Source of the DNA: Chitinophagaceae bacterium
GTDB lineage: Bacteria > Bacteroidota > Bacteroidia > Chitinophagales > Chitinophagaceae
Direction: 5' to 3'
NCBI GenBank assembly: GCA_016721085.1
Contig: JADKJI010000016.1
Location: forward strand, 1-64,000
DNA: 64,000 nt
Of this stretch, positions 9,703 to 18,157 are shown piece by piece. The notes below the pieces were generated by a model. That model searched no databases and had not been told where the DNA came from. It saw only the letters and a list, made by a program, of their open reading frames with translations. The position numbers and the translations under genes were made by a program. Numbering within the stretch: position 1 is the stretch's first letter; each line of letters starts with the position of its first letter.

Positions 9703-9830
9703 AAAATTTGAAAATTTGATGATTTGAAAATTTGGGAATTAACAGCCAATACAGGTAACCGCGGGGGCGCAGAGACGCGGAGGAACAGCCCCTCTGCGTC
9801 TCCGCGTCTCTGCGGTAAAAAAGCCAAACA
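9703..9830. repeat. CGCAGAG-core palindrome, 'aaaatttg' left arm only
   Basis: The left arm gaaaatttgatgatttg is followed by cagccaatacaggtaaccg and a well-paired core (gcgcagagacgcggagg / cctctgcgtctccgcgtc). The right outer arm is missing. It sits between divergent genes, so it cannot be only a transcription terminator. Confidence 0.75.
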
Positions 9831-9879
9831 ATAAGCCAACGTTTATTTAATTATTATTGTCAGGATTAAAACGAAGCCC

Positions 9880-10212
9880 ATGCGCTATATTTTCCTTATA
9901 GGTCTCCTCCTAACCTTATCCTGCAAAAAGAATAAGAACGATTCACAGGCCGAGGTGTTTCCTAGTGGTACATTCGTTGATGTACCCATGACGGTATTAT
10001 ATACCGGTCCGGTGGCGGCTGATGGCTGCGATTGGTGCCTGGTGGATAGTGGGTTTGTTTATTTTTCTCCCGAGAACCTGGATGTATCTTTTAAGGTGAA
10101 TAACACGCAGGTTTTTGTGACGTATAAGTATGCGGGAACAAGGTTTGGGTGTGGGAATAGTATTCCGAATAAGGGGCCGGCGGTGCTGAACATACTTGGG
10201 GTAAGAAAATAG
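9880..10212 (+). CDS. Small hypothetical lipoprotein
   Basis: 110 residues with a lipobox 'LLLTLSC' (lipidated Cys at 15) followed by 'KKNKND', the usual look of Bacteroidota outer-membrane lipoproteins. Four further cysteines lie in the mature part, in 'DGCDWCLVDSG' and 'RFGCGNSIPNKG'; a disulfide-stabilised small beta domain is possible. No family recognised. It is a single gene between two palindromic repeats. Confidence 0.72.
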   Translation: MRYIFLIGLLLTLSCKKNKNDSQAEVFPSGTFVDVPMTVLYTGPVAADGCDWCLVDSGFVYFSPENLDVSFKVNNTQVFVTYKYAGTRFGCGNSIPNKGPAVLNILGVRK

Positions 10213-10216
10213 TCTT

Positions 10217-10440
10217 GAATGTTCAATAAGTTCAAGAGGTTTAATAGGTTCCAAAGGGCTTACTAATATCGGTCTTTAGTACTTTGTAATTTTATAACCG
10301 CAGAGACACAGAGACGTGGAGGAACAGCCCCCCTGCGTCTCCGCGCCTCCGCGGTTAAAAAAAAATACAAAACAAATTCTAAATAATTACTCAAGCAGCA
10401 ACACTTCAGAACCTTAAACATTAAACTCTTGAACCCTTAA
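10217..10440. repeat. CGCAGAG-core palindrome, 'ggttccaaagggct' and 'cttaaac' arms
   Basis: The left arm is gttcaataagttcaagagg...ggttccaaagggcttac. The core is accgcagagacacagagacg / cgtctccgcgcctccgcggt. The right arm is ccttaaacattaaactcttg. It lies between convergent genes. The right end supplies the TAA stop of the dipeptide epimerase gene. Confidence 0.8.
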
Positions 10441-11534
10441 ACAACAACACTCTCCATACTCTCAAGAAACTCCCCCCTCACATCCGCCGCTATCCCCGCC
10501 CCATCAGGCACTTCCAAATAATAGTTGTTGTAAACAGCGCCACCTACTACTGGATCGAGTTTATGTCCGAGTAAGCAAGTATCGAGGTCGTAGAAAATGA
10601 TATTATCATGACTCATGGCGAAGTGCACTTTTGCCGTGAGAGCGAGTCGACTTTCGAGCATGCCGCCGAGCATACAAGGCGTGTTTCGCTTTTGTGCTTC
10701 GTCCGCAATTTTTTTCGCTTCTAATAATCCGCCGGACTTAGCGAGTTTGATATTGATATAATCGCAGGCACCTGCTTCAATCAATCGAATGGCATCGTAA
10801 TGATCGAAGACACTTTCATCGGCCATTATTTTTATTGGAGACAGCTTGCGAAGTTGTGGCAAGAGATGATCGTTCCAGGAACGCATGGGTTGTTCGCAAT
10901 AGGCGATATCGTATTGGGCCATGGATGTTAGGGCAAATAACGCATCATCATAACTCCATCCCTGATTGGCATCGATGCGGAGTTGGATCTTTGGTCCTAC
11001 GGCTTCGCGAATGAGACGGATGCGTTCCACATCTTCCTTGGCATTCTTGCCGAGTTTTATCTTGATGATCTGTACACCGTCGTTGATGAATTCAATAGCA
11101 GTAGCCGCCATCTTTTTCGGTTCCCCGATACCTATGGTAAGATCGCTCAGGATAGTTTTTTTCTTTCCTCCTAAAAACTGATAGAGAGGAACACCGGCAT
11201 TCTTTGCTGCCAGGTCATGAAAGGCTATATCGAAAGCACTTTTGATGGTGGTGTTGAAAGCGATATAGTCGTGCAGTTCCTGCATGCGGGTTTCGATAGC
11301 CAATGGATCTTTTCCTTTTATGATAGCGGCAAAATCTTTCGCTACTTCATAGCAGGTGTTTTGTGTTTCTCCCACCAGCATGGGGAAGGCGGAGCATTCG
11401 CCCATTCCAACTAATCCGGTATCGGTATGTATGCGAATAAAAATGTTTTGAGCGTAGTAGGAGGTTTCGGTGGCGATCACGAAAGGCTCCATGGGGATGG
11501 TGAGTTTGAAGATCTCGGTCTTGGTTATTGTCAT
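10437..11534 (-). CDS. Dipeptide epimerase (enolase superfamily, L-Ala-D/L-Glu epimerase type)
   Basis: A muconate-lactonizing-subgroup enolase. In this family such enzymes epimerise dipeptides such as L-Ala-D-Glu from murein. The catalytic Lys pair is in 'QIIKIKLGKN' (K158, K160). Metal ligands are D188 ('RIDANQGW'), E214 ('CEQPMRSW') and D239 ('IMADESVF'), and the second catalytic Lys is K266 in 'NIKLAKSGG'. At 365 residues the length is right. All active-site residues are present. The exact dipeptide preference is not predictable here. It is a single gene; the stop codon lies in a repeat arm. Confidence 0.88.
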   Translation of the reverse strand: MTITKTEIFKLTIPMEPFVIATETSYYAQNIFIRIHTDTGLVGMGECSAFPMLVGETQNTCYEVAKDFAAIIKGKDPLAIETRMQELHDYIAFNTTIKSAFDIAFHDLAAKNAGVPLYQFLGGKKKTILSDLTIGIGEPKKMAATAIEFINDGVQIIKIKLGKNAKEDVERIRLIREAVGPKIQLRIDANQGWSYDDALFALTSMAQYDIAYCEQPMRSWNDHLLPQLRKLSPIKIMADESVFDHYDAIRLIEAGACDYINIKLAKSGGLLEAKKIADEAQKRNTPCMLGGMLESRLALTAKVHFAMSHDNIIFYDLDTCLLGHKLDPVVGGAVYNNYYLEVPDGAGIAADVRGEFLESMESVVV

Positions 11535-11562
11535 GGGGGCTAAGGTAGTGAATTTGTTTTTT

Positions 11563-11831
11563 GTTGCGAGTTGCGTGTTACGAGTTGCGGGTTCTGGGTG
11601 TTGCAGCGTAAGTAAACAATGAGGGTATGTTTTTAAGTTTTTTCACCGCAGAGAACAAGAGATCGCAGAGTTTGCGCAGAGTCATTCGTATAGCTTAATT
11701 AGAGGCTTAGAAATACTCTGCGCGACCTCTTGTTTCTCTTGTTCTCTGCGGTAAAAACTCACCTTGGAAAACTCATCATATTTAGTTTTTATGTCACCCA
11801 AGAACCCGCAACCCGTAACTCGCAACCCGAA
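11563..11831. repeat. CGCAGAG-core palindrome, 'gcgagttgcg' arm class
   Basis: Fills most of the divergent gap 11535-11880. The outer arms (gttgcgagttgcgtgttacg and complement ending cgcaacccga) are built from gagttgcg words. The core has an expanded form, cgcagagaacaagagatcgc / cttgtttctcttgttctctg. A TACCTTAG element near the epimerase start may be its -7 box. Confidence 0.8.
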
Positions 11832-11880
11832 ACTTTATTTATATCATTTTTGTTCCGAACTTTAAGCCAAATGCATTTTT

Positions 11881-12388
11881 ATGAAAATCATTTTCACGGC
11901 TGCATTATTATTATCTGCCTTTACCATCAAAGCCCAGGACCTCACCTGGCACCTGGGAAGGTGAATTGGTGAAAGAAGGATATTATAGCCAGGGCCCACG
12001 GAATTTCAAAATAGTATGGGAACTGGTGCAGGTAGAGCGCGAAGTATATGGAATTGTGTATTTCTATCCTCTCGATACAAAGGATAATGATAAACCAAAT
12101 TCATGGTACTCGTGGTATGGCAAGCAATCGAAAGACCATGCCTTCCCCTTCACTTTCATCCAGGGCAGATATATTGATGGATTGGGTACCACAAATGTGT
12201 ATCAGTTCAATGTTGATTTACATCAAAAAGATTCGGTGATAGAATTATCGGGTAATTGGTTTGCCCAGTTAGAATCGCTTCATACCATGGAAAAACCAAA
12301 TGGGAGTTTTAAGATGCATAGGGTTTCGGGGCATGTGTCGGATAAGTTGTGGTTGAAGAGGAAGGAGAAACAAATAATTGAAAGATAA
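11881..12388 (+). CDS. Hypothetical secreted protein, one frame break
   Basis: Translation from 11881 gives a signal peptide (MKIIFTAALLLSAFTIKAQD). The frame then shifts near 11945-11952 and continues 'GTWEGELVKEGYYSQGPR', 'WELVQVEREVYGIVYFYP' and onwards to the stop. The mature part (~145 residues, Trp/Tyr-rich, beta-strand pattern, opening 'GTWEGEL') resembles lipocalin-like secreted proteins, but no family is recognised with confidence. One inserted or deleted base would restore a single ~169-residue protein, so sequence error is likely. Confidence 0.65.
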
Positions 12389-12454
12389 TCTGACATTTGC
12401 CCTAAGGGAGAAGTTAGGTATCATGCTAATTATTTTTCAGGATGAAAGGTGGTC

Positions 12455-12685
12455 GGGTGGGTTCGGGTTCTTGGGTGTTGCAGCGTGAGTATGTTGGGAG
12501 TGTTTTTTTGTTGCTTTTTTTCACCGCAGAACAAGAGGTCGCAGAGGCGCAGAGTATTTGTAACGTTTTATTAGACTCTTAGAATAACTCTGCGAAATCC
12601 TTGTTTCTCTGCTGTAAAAAAATCTCACCTAGAAAACCATATTTAATTTTGATGTACAACCCAAGAACCCTAATAACCCTACGCC
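12455..12685. repeat. CGCAGAG-core palindrome, 'gggttcttgggtgttgcagc' arm class
   Basis: Same arm class as the repeat at 11563 (gggttcttgggtg, ttgcagcgtgag), with more mismatches. The core is caccgcagaacaagaggtcg and a shortened complement. It occupies the 390-base gap between the preceding gene and proline dehydrogenase. Confidence 0.7.
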
Positions 12686-12750
12686 ATAAAAGAACAGCAA
12701 TTAAAACCTTACACCTGAGGAATATCATGGTTGTAAGCAGACAATTCTAC

Positions 12751-12758
12751 TATTTTTG
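12751..12758 (+). promoter_or_regulatory. TAnnTTTG -7 promoter element of proline dehydrogenase
   Basis: TATTTTTG is a perfect -7 consensus 20 bases before the chosen ATG. GTTG at 12730-12733 could serve as the -33 element, with about 17 bases between them. Confidence 0.6.
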
Positions 12759-12778
12759 TACCTACATTGCTTGTTTTT

Positions 12779-14056
12779 ATGAGTACAAAAAATCCCGTTA
12801 TGGTATCCTTTGACAATACAGAGAATGCCTTTGAGTATAAGTCTGATAAGGACTTGAAAAAAGCCCGTTTCCTATTCAAGACGATGAGCTTTAGCAGCCT
12901 GGTGAAATGGGGTACCCGCCTCACGCCATGGGCTATTGAAGTAGGACTTCCTATCAATAAACTCATCCGCAGCACCATTTTCACCCAGTTTGTAGGAGGG
13001 GAGACCCTCGAAGAAACCGCACCGGTGGCCCATACCCTTGGCGAATACCATGTGCAGGTGATCCTGGACTATGGCGTGGAAGGGGGTGATGATGGGGAAG
13101 CCGCTTATGATAATTCCTGCAACGAATTCATCAAAGTAATTAATTACGCTTCCACACAACCGAATATACCTTTCATGAGCGTGAAGGTTACAGGTATTGC
13201 GCGACTGCAACTGCTGGAAAAAATGGATGACCTGATGGGCTCCTTCGATCCCAAGCTGAGCTTGATGAAGCGCTATGTAAAAGCACTGGATGCCTTGTCC
13301 ATCGCTGAACGTTCGGAGTGGTATCTGGTGAATGGCCGCTTACAACGCATCTGCGAAGCGGGATCCAAGAAAAACGTGGGGGTATTGATTGATGCCGAAG
13401 AAACCTGGATCCAGGAACCGGTGGATGTTATCACCACACTGATGATGGAGCAGTTCAATATCGAAAAAATTACTGTCTATAATACTTTCCAATTATATCG
13501 TCATGATAGATTGAAGTTCCTGAAAGATTCTTATGAGGCTGCTGAGCAACGTCGCTTCTTATTAGGAGCAAAGCTGGTTCGCGGTGCCTATATGGAAAAG
13601 GAAAGGGAACGCGCTAAAGAAAAAGGTTATGAATCACCCATACAACCCGATAAGGAAAGTACCGACCGTGATTATAATGAGGCAGTGCGTTTCTGTATTG
13701 AGCATGTAGAAACAATTGCCGTAATAGTGGCTTCGCATAATGAGAACAGTAATATGCTCACCACAAAGTTACTCGACCAGCATGGACTGGAGCATAACCA
13801 CCCAAGAGTACATTTCTCGCAATTATATGGCATGAGTGATAATATCACTTTCAACCTCGCCAAAGCTGGATTTTCTGTAAGCAAGTATTTACCATTCGGT
13901 CCCATTAAAGATGTAATCCCTTACCTGATGCGCCGGGCGCAGGAGAATAGTAGTGTGAAGGGGCAGACGGGGAGGGAGTTGGGGCTTATTAAGAAGGAAT
14001 TAGAGAGAGGAGAGGTTAAAGTTTTAAGGGTTCAAAAAGGTTCAGAAGTTGAATAG
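12779..14056 (+). CDS. Proline dehydrogenase
   Basis: An FAD enzyme oxidising proline to pyrroline-5-carboxylate, feeding glutamate. The PRODH barrel shows 'VGVLIDAEETWIQ', 'KLVRGAYMEKERERA', 'VIVASHNENS' and 'LPFGPIKDVIPYLMRRAQEN', the conserved substrate- and flavin-binding blocks. It is monofunctional: no P5C dehydrogenase domain follows. ATG 12779 (MSTKNPVMVSF) was chosen over an ATG 12 bases upstream because of its distance from the -7 box. The final residues ('VLRVQKGSEVE') are read from the left arm of the downstream palindromic repeat. Confidence 0.92.
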   Translation: MSTKNPVMVSFDNTENAFEYKSDKDLKKARFLFKTMSFSSLVKWGTRLTPWAIEVGLPINKLIRSTIFTQFVGGETLEETAPVAHTLGEYHVQVILDYGVEGGDDGEAAYDNSCNEFIKVINYASTQPNIPFMSVKVTGIARLQLLEKMDDLMGSFDPKLSLMKRYVKALDALSIAERSEWYLVNGRLQRICEAGSKKNVGVLIDAEETWIQEPVDVITTLMMEQFNIEKITVYNTFQLYRHDRLKFLKDSYEAAEQRRFLLGAKLVRGAYMEKERERAKEKGYESPIQPDKESTDRDYNEAVRFCIEHVETIAVIVASHNENSNMLTTKLLDQHGLEHNHPRVHFSQLYGMSDNITFNLAKAGFSVSKYLPFGPIKDVIPYLMRRAQENSSVKGQTGRELGLIKKELERGEVKVLRVQKGSEVE

Positions 14057-14238
14057 GTTCCAGAGGGCTGACTAAGTGGTAACAGCTTAAGTTTATAGTT
14101 ATATTTGCAGAGAACAAGAGAAACAAGAGGCGCAGAGAGGTGTAAGCACCTCGAAAACTCTGCGTCTCTGCGCCTCTGCGGTATAAAATACCAAATTGTT
14201 CAAGCAGCAAACCTAAGATTCTTAAACCCTTGAAACTA
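14015..14238. repeat. CGCAGAG-core palindrome, 'ggttccagagggctgac' arm class
   Basis: The left arm lies inside the proline dehydrogenase coding end and includes its stop. Outer words are ttaagggttcaaaaaggttc against cttaaacccttgaaac. The core has the expanded form gcagagaacaagagaaac with gcgtctctgcgcctctgcgg on the right. Confidence 0.78.
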
Positions 14239-14319
14239 ATGGAAACTATTAAACCTCCAAAAGGGTACATTATTTGCTACCTTATAAGTATTTCATTTTC
14301 CACAATCACACGTTACTCC

Positions 14320-15318
14320 ATGTACAAATTCCTCATACTAACGATTCTCATCATGAGTGCCTGTTCAACCCCGCCGGCTTCGAAGAGTTATAAGACCATT
14401 GGCTCGATAACCAGAATGGATCCGGAACTGGATAGTTTGATTCAACCCAATGCCACTATTGAAATAATTGCGGAAGGGTATGATTGGACGGAAGGTCCGC
14501 TGTGGTTGGAGAATGAAAAGGCTTTGCTGTTTTCGGATATTCCACCCAATAAGATATTTAAGTGGACAGAAAAGAAAGGTGCTGAATTATATCTCACTCC
14601 TTCTGGTTATACGGGTTCTGTGCCACGTGGTGGCGAACCAGGTTCCAATGCACTCATTTTAAACAAAGATGGACAGTTGGTGCTTTGTCAGCATGGTGAT
14701 AGAAGAATGGCTTTGATGGATGCCGACCTGAATGCTCCAGCGGCAAAGTTTATCACCCTCACAGATAATTATAAGGGTAAGAAGTTGAATAGTCCCAATG
14801 ATGCCATCTTCCGCAGCAATGGCGACCTTCTCTTCACCGATCCTCCGTATGGATTGGAAGGAAATGATAAAGACCCCGCCAAGGAATTAGCATTTCAAGG
14901 TGTTTTCAAACTCTCTAATGGCGAATTGACATTACTAACGGATTCGATTACACGACCCAACGGTTTGGCCTTCATGAAGAATGAAACAAGATTGATTGTA
15001 GCCAACTCAGATCCTGATAAAGCTATATGGTATTTGTTTGATGTAAGTCCGGGTGGATTACTGGTTAATCAACGAGTGTTCTACGATGCAACTCCCGAAA
15101 CCACTGGCAAGAAAGGATTACCTGATGGATTGAAAGTGGATAAGAAAGATAATCTCTTTGCCACCGGTCCTGGTGGTGTTTATATATTCAATGCTGCTGG
15201 AAAGCAGATAGGAAAGATAGAAGTGCCGGAGGCTTGTAGTAATATAGCTTTTGGGGATGATGAGAGGACGTTGTTTATTACGGCGGATATGTATGTTCTT
15301 AGAGTTAAGATGAGGTGA
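14320..15318 (+). CDS. SMP-30/gluconolactonase-like lipoprotein
   Basis: A six-bladed beta-propeller of the SMP-30/gluconolactonase/LRE family, which hydrolyses sugar lactones. Blocks seen are 'EGYDWTEGPLWLENEKAL', 'NSPNDAIFRSNGDLLFTD' (metal-binding Asn/Asp), 'RPNGLAFMKNETRLIVAN' and 'LPDGLKVDKKDNLFATG'. The start at 14320 gives a classical lipoprotein signal (MYKFLILTILIMSACSTPP). The frame is open 90 bases further upstream, but that part begins inside the repeat and is not needed. Probably periplasmic or outer-membrane anchored. The substrate is not predictable. Confidence 0.87.
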   Translation: MYKFLILTILIMSACSTPPASKSYKTIGSITRMDPELDSLIQPNATIEIIAEGYDWTEGPLWLENEKALLFSDIPPNKIFKWTEKKGAELYLTPSGYTGSVPRGGEPGSNALILNKDGQLVLCQHGDRRMALMDADLNAPAAKFITLTDNYKGKKLNSPNDAIFRSNGDLLFTDPPYGLEGNDKDPAKELAFQGVFKLSNGELTLLTDSITRPNGLAFMKNETRLIVANSDPDKAIWYLFDVSPGGLLVNQRVFYDATPETTGKKGLPDGLKVDKKDNLFATGPGGVYIFNAAGKQIGKIEVPEACSNIAFGDDERTLFITADMYVLRVKMR

Positions 15319-15327
15319 GACCCTTGG

Positions 15328-15553
15328 GGGTTCAAAGTTTAGAGGTTCAAGGTTCCTGAGGGCTGACTAATATTGCAGTCTTTGGAGTTTGCAAATAATA
15401 TAACCAAGAGGCCGCGCAGAGACTCTAATTAGGTACGAATGCCTCGCAACCTCTTGCTGCCTCTGCGGTAAACAACTTAATGCACACTTGCATGCAACTT
15501 ACTCGGCAGCCAATAATACTCAATAAGTTCAACTTCTGGAACCTCTGGAACAT
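15328..15553. repeat. CGCAGAG-core palindrome, degenerate, 'ggttc' arms
   Basis: The left arm is gaggttcaaggttcctgagg gctgactaatattgcag. The right arm is ggcagccaataatactcaat ... ttctggaacctctggaac. The core is reduced (ccgcgcagagactct / ctgcctctgcgg). It lies between convergent genes, next to the thyA stop. Confidence 0.7.
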
Positions 15554-15554
15554 T

Positions 15555-16349
15555 CTAAACAGCTACTGGGGCTTTGATTGCCGGATGACACTGATAATTC
15601 TCGAGAGTAAAATCCTCAAACTTAAAATCGAAGATGTCTTTCACTTCCGGATTCAATTTCATCGTTGGTAATGGGAAGAAGGATCGGCTGAGTTGCAGTT
15701 TCACCTGATCCATATGGTTGTTGTAGATATGTACATCACCGAAGGTATGAACGAAGTCTCCGGGTTGAAGACCGCAGACCTGCGCTACCATCATGGTGAG
15801 TAATGCATAAGAGGCGATATTGAAAGGCACACCGAGGAATACATCGGCGCTGCGTTGATACAATTGACAACTTAATTTTCCATCCACCACATAGAACTGA
15901 AAGAATGCATGACAGGGCATGAGAGCCATCTGTGGTAACTCGGCTACGTTCCAGGCGCTGATGATAAGTCGGCGGCTATCGGGATTGGACTTGATCTGTT
16001 TGATGAGGTCGGTTACCTGATCCACCACTTTGCCATCGGCTCCTTCCCAGGAACGCCATTGTTTACCGTAAACAGGTCCCAGTTCGCCATTGGCATCGGC
16101 CCATTCGTTCCAGATGCTTACGCCATTATCTTTCAGGTACTGGATATTAGTGGAGCCTTTCAGGAACCACAAGAGTTCGTAAATAATGCTCTTCAGGTGG
16201 ACTTTCTTTGTCGTCACCATTGGAAACCCTTCCGCCAAATCGAATCGCATCTGGTAGCCGAAACAGCTGATGGTTCCGGTGCCGGTGCGGTCGTGTTTTT
16301 GTACGCCTTTATCGAGGATATGTTGGAGGAGGGAGTGGTATTGTTGCAT
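15555..16349 (-). CDS. thyA: Thymidylate synthase
   Basis: Makes dTMP from dUMP with methylene-tetrahydrofolate. 264 residues, the E. coli-like length. The catalytic Cys146 is in 'LMPCHAFFQFYV', the dUMP-phosphate Arg pair is in 'SNPDSRRLIISAWN', and 'QRSADVFLGVPFNIASYA', 'GDVHIYNNHMDQ' and the C-terminal 'PVAV' are all present. folA lies 1.25 kb away in the opposite direction, so the folate-cycle genes are close but not in one operon. The start is supported by the MQQYHSLLQHIL opening. Confidence 0.97.
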   Translation of the reverse strand: MQQYHSLLQHILDKGVQKHDRTGTGTISCFGYQMRFDLAEGFPMVTTKKVHLKSIIYELLWFLKGSTNIQYLKDNGVSIWNEWADANGELGPVYGKQWRSWEGADGKVVDQVTDLIKQIKSNPDSRRLIISAWNVAELPQMALMPCHAFFQFYVVDGKLSCQLYQRSADVFLGVPFNIASYALLTMMVAQVCGLQPGDFVHTFGDVHIYNNHMDQVKLQLSRSFFPLPTMKLNPEVKDIFDFKFEDFTLENYQCHPAIKAPVAV

Positions 16350-16369
16350 GGGTGCAAGTTACGGGGGAA

Positions 16370-16620
16370 TTTGAAAATTTGGGAATTTGAAGATTTGAAA
16401 ATGAACAGCCGTAACACGTAATTAAACTAGGATGTTTTGTTGACGCAGAGAACGCAGGGCGTTTCCTCTAATTAGTTCCGAAGCTCTGCGCCTCTTGTCC
16501 TCTGCGGTAAATGTAGGTTCTGCAAAGTACAATTAGAGGCTATCTAAAAATATTCCCTTTGCTCCTCTGGAAAAAACTCAAATCACTACTGGCACTTGGA
16601 ACTTGAACTTAGAACTTCCA
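16370..16620. repeat. CGCAGAG-core palindrome, 'aatttg' left arm, 'ttggaacttg' right
   Basis: Left words are gaaaatttgggaatttgaag. The core is tgacgcagagaacgcagggc / gctctgcgcctcttgtcctc. The right arm (cacttggaacttgaacttag) belongs to another word class, so the two outer arms do not pair. It fills the divergent thyA gap (16350-16658). Confidence 0.68.
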
Positions 16621-16658
16621 AACCTAACAATCATTAATTTTATACAAACCTCTCAAAA

Positions 16659-17378
16659 ATGAAAAAGCAACTCCTTCTTTTATCCCTGGCAATCACCAGT
16701 ATTTTATCAGCAGCTTTTATATTTCCTAAAGCTGAGAAAGAATTGAAAGGGGCATGGCATTGGGAAGAGGGCAATGAACAGCAGACAGTATGTTTTGTTG
16801 ATGGCTATTGTGTAGTAGCAGCGTTTGATATGAAGGGTAAGAAATTCCTTTATACCTGGGGTGGTCCGTATAAGATTGATGGTAAGAATTTGCGGATAGA
16901 CTTACAATTCAATACCAAACAATCGGAATTAACAGGAACCACTTTCAGTTTTCCTATTAGCTGGAAGGGCGAGCAATTGCAGCTTGCCTTAAACGGTACT
17001 CCGCAATTGTGGAAGCAGGTTGATAAGAATGATGCTCCCTTAGCAGGTGTGTGGCGTATCAGTGGACGTAAACAAGGTGATAAGATAAATGAGATGCCCT
17101 TGGGTGTTCGAAGAACATTAAAGATTCTTTCAGGTACCCGTTTTCAGTGGGCCGCTATAAATATTGAAACCAAAGAATTCTTCGGCACCGGCGGTGGACA
17201 TTATACTTTCGAGAAAGGGGTTTATACCGAGCATATCGAATTTTTTAGTCGTGATAGCTCTCGTGTAGGTGCTTCATTGAGTTTTGAAGGGAAGATTGAA
17301 AATGGTAAATGGCATCATAGTGGGAAGAGTTCGAAGGGGGATGCGATTTATGAGGTTTGGGAGAAGATGGCCAAGTAG
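16659..17378 (+). CDS. Hypothetical secreted protein with two lipocalin-like repeats
   Basis: A signal-like hydrophobic N-terminus (MKKQLLLLSLAITSILSAAF) is followed by two similar ~100-residue halves. One opens 'ELKGAWHWEEGNEQQ' and ends 'QLWKQVDK'. The other opens 'PLAGVWRISGRKQGD' and ends 'IYEVWEKM'. Both read as short beta-barrels of lipocalin-like type, and an internal duplication is the simplest explanation. Function unknown. It lies between thyA and folA but is flanked by repeats on both sides, so a link with them is not implied. Confidence 0.7.
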   Translation: MKKQLLLLSLAITSILSAAFIFPKAEKELKGAWHWEEGNEQQTVCFVDGYCVVAAFDMKGKKFLYTWGGPYKIDGKNLRIDLQFNTKQSELTGTTFSFPISWKGEQLQLALNGTPQLWKQVDKNDAPLAGVWRISGRKQGDKINEMPLGVRRTLKILSGTRFQWAAINIETKEFFGTGGGHYTFEKGVYTEHIEFFSRDSSRVGASLSFEGKIENGKWHHSGKSSKGDAIYEVWEKMAK

Positions 17379-17379
17379 G

Positions 17380-17582
17380 TTCAATAGGTTCCATTGTCAG
17401 GTTCCAAAGGGCTGACTAATTGTTGGCTTATGGTTTGGTGGTTGTAACAGCAGAGAGCAAAGACGCGGAGGAAAGCCCCCCTGCGTCTCTGCGACTCTGC
17501 GGTAAAAAAAACTAAAAAGCTCAAGCTGCCAACCATTAATCAGCCCTCTGGAACCTATGGAACCCCTGGAACTTCTTGAACT
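17380..17582. repeat. CGCAGAG-core palindrome, 'ggttccaaagggctgac' arm class
   Basis: The left arm is gttcaataggttccattg..ggttccaaagggctgacta. The right arm is ccattaatcagccctctgg followed by aacctatggaac. The core is cagcagagagcaaagacgcg / cgtctctgcgactctgcgg. The right arm ends about ten bases before the folA promoter box. Confidence 0.8.
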
Positions 17583-17590
17583 TTTTAATC

Positions 17591-17598
17591 TAATTTTG
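17591..17598 (+). promoter_or_regulatory. TAnnTTTG -7 element directly before folA; possible leaderless start
   Basis: TAATTTTG is a perfect -7 consensus and ends only four bases before the folA ATG (17603). If it is used at the usual distance, transcription begins at or within a base or two of the start codon. Confidence 0.5.
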
Positions 17599-17602
17599 AG
17601 GC

Positions 17603-18100
17603 ATGATCACCTCCCTCGTCGTAGCCGCCTCCACCAACAACGTCATTGGAAAAGACAACAAATTACTTTGGTCTTTACCGAACGATATGAAGTTTTTTAA
17701 GAACACCACCTGGGGTATGCCCGTGGTGATGGGAAGAAAGACGTTTGAGTCGCTGGGAAAGGCATTGAATGGCAGGACGAATATTGTGATTACCAGGCAG
17801 GCAGATTTTGCCGCTGAAGGAGTAAAAGTAGTGGGAAGTATGGATGATGCGATGGTAGCTGCAGCTGATGCCGATGCAAAAGAGATTTATGTGATTGGAG
17901 GTGGTGAGATATATAAACAAGCATTGCTAATAGCCCACAGGGTTTATATTACAAGAGTACATACGGTTGTTGATGGAGATACTTTCTTTCCTGAATTACC
18001 CACCATTGATTGGAAATTATTATCCAGACTCGACTTCAAAGCCGATGCCAAACACGCTTACGATTATAGTTTTGAAGTTTGGGAACGCATTCCTCAATAA
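17603..18100 (+). CDS. folA: Dihydrofolate reductase
   Basis: Reduces dihydrofolate with NADPH, replenishing the cofactor used by thymidylate synthase. 165 residues. 'SLVVAASTNNVIGKDNKL', 'WSLPNDMKFFKNTTWG' (substrate-pocket Asp27 equivalent), 'PVVMGRKTFESLG' (NADPH-binding) and 'EIYVIGGGEIYKQAL' are all typical. No Shine-Dalgarno is evident, consistent with a very short leader. Confidence 0.96.
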   Translation: MITSLVVAASTNNVIGKDNKLLWSLPNDMKFFKNTTWGMPVVMGRKTFESLGKALNGRTNIVITRQADFAAEGVKVVGSMDDAMVAAADADAKEIYVIGGGEIYKQALLIAHRVYITRVHTVVDGDTFFPELPTIDWKLLSRLDFKADAKHAYDYSFEVWERIPQ

Positions 18101-18157
18101 GCAAATGCATTTGCATTATTTTTAAGTCTTCATTCATTATTAAGGGAAACATTCGGT

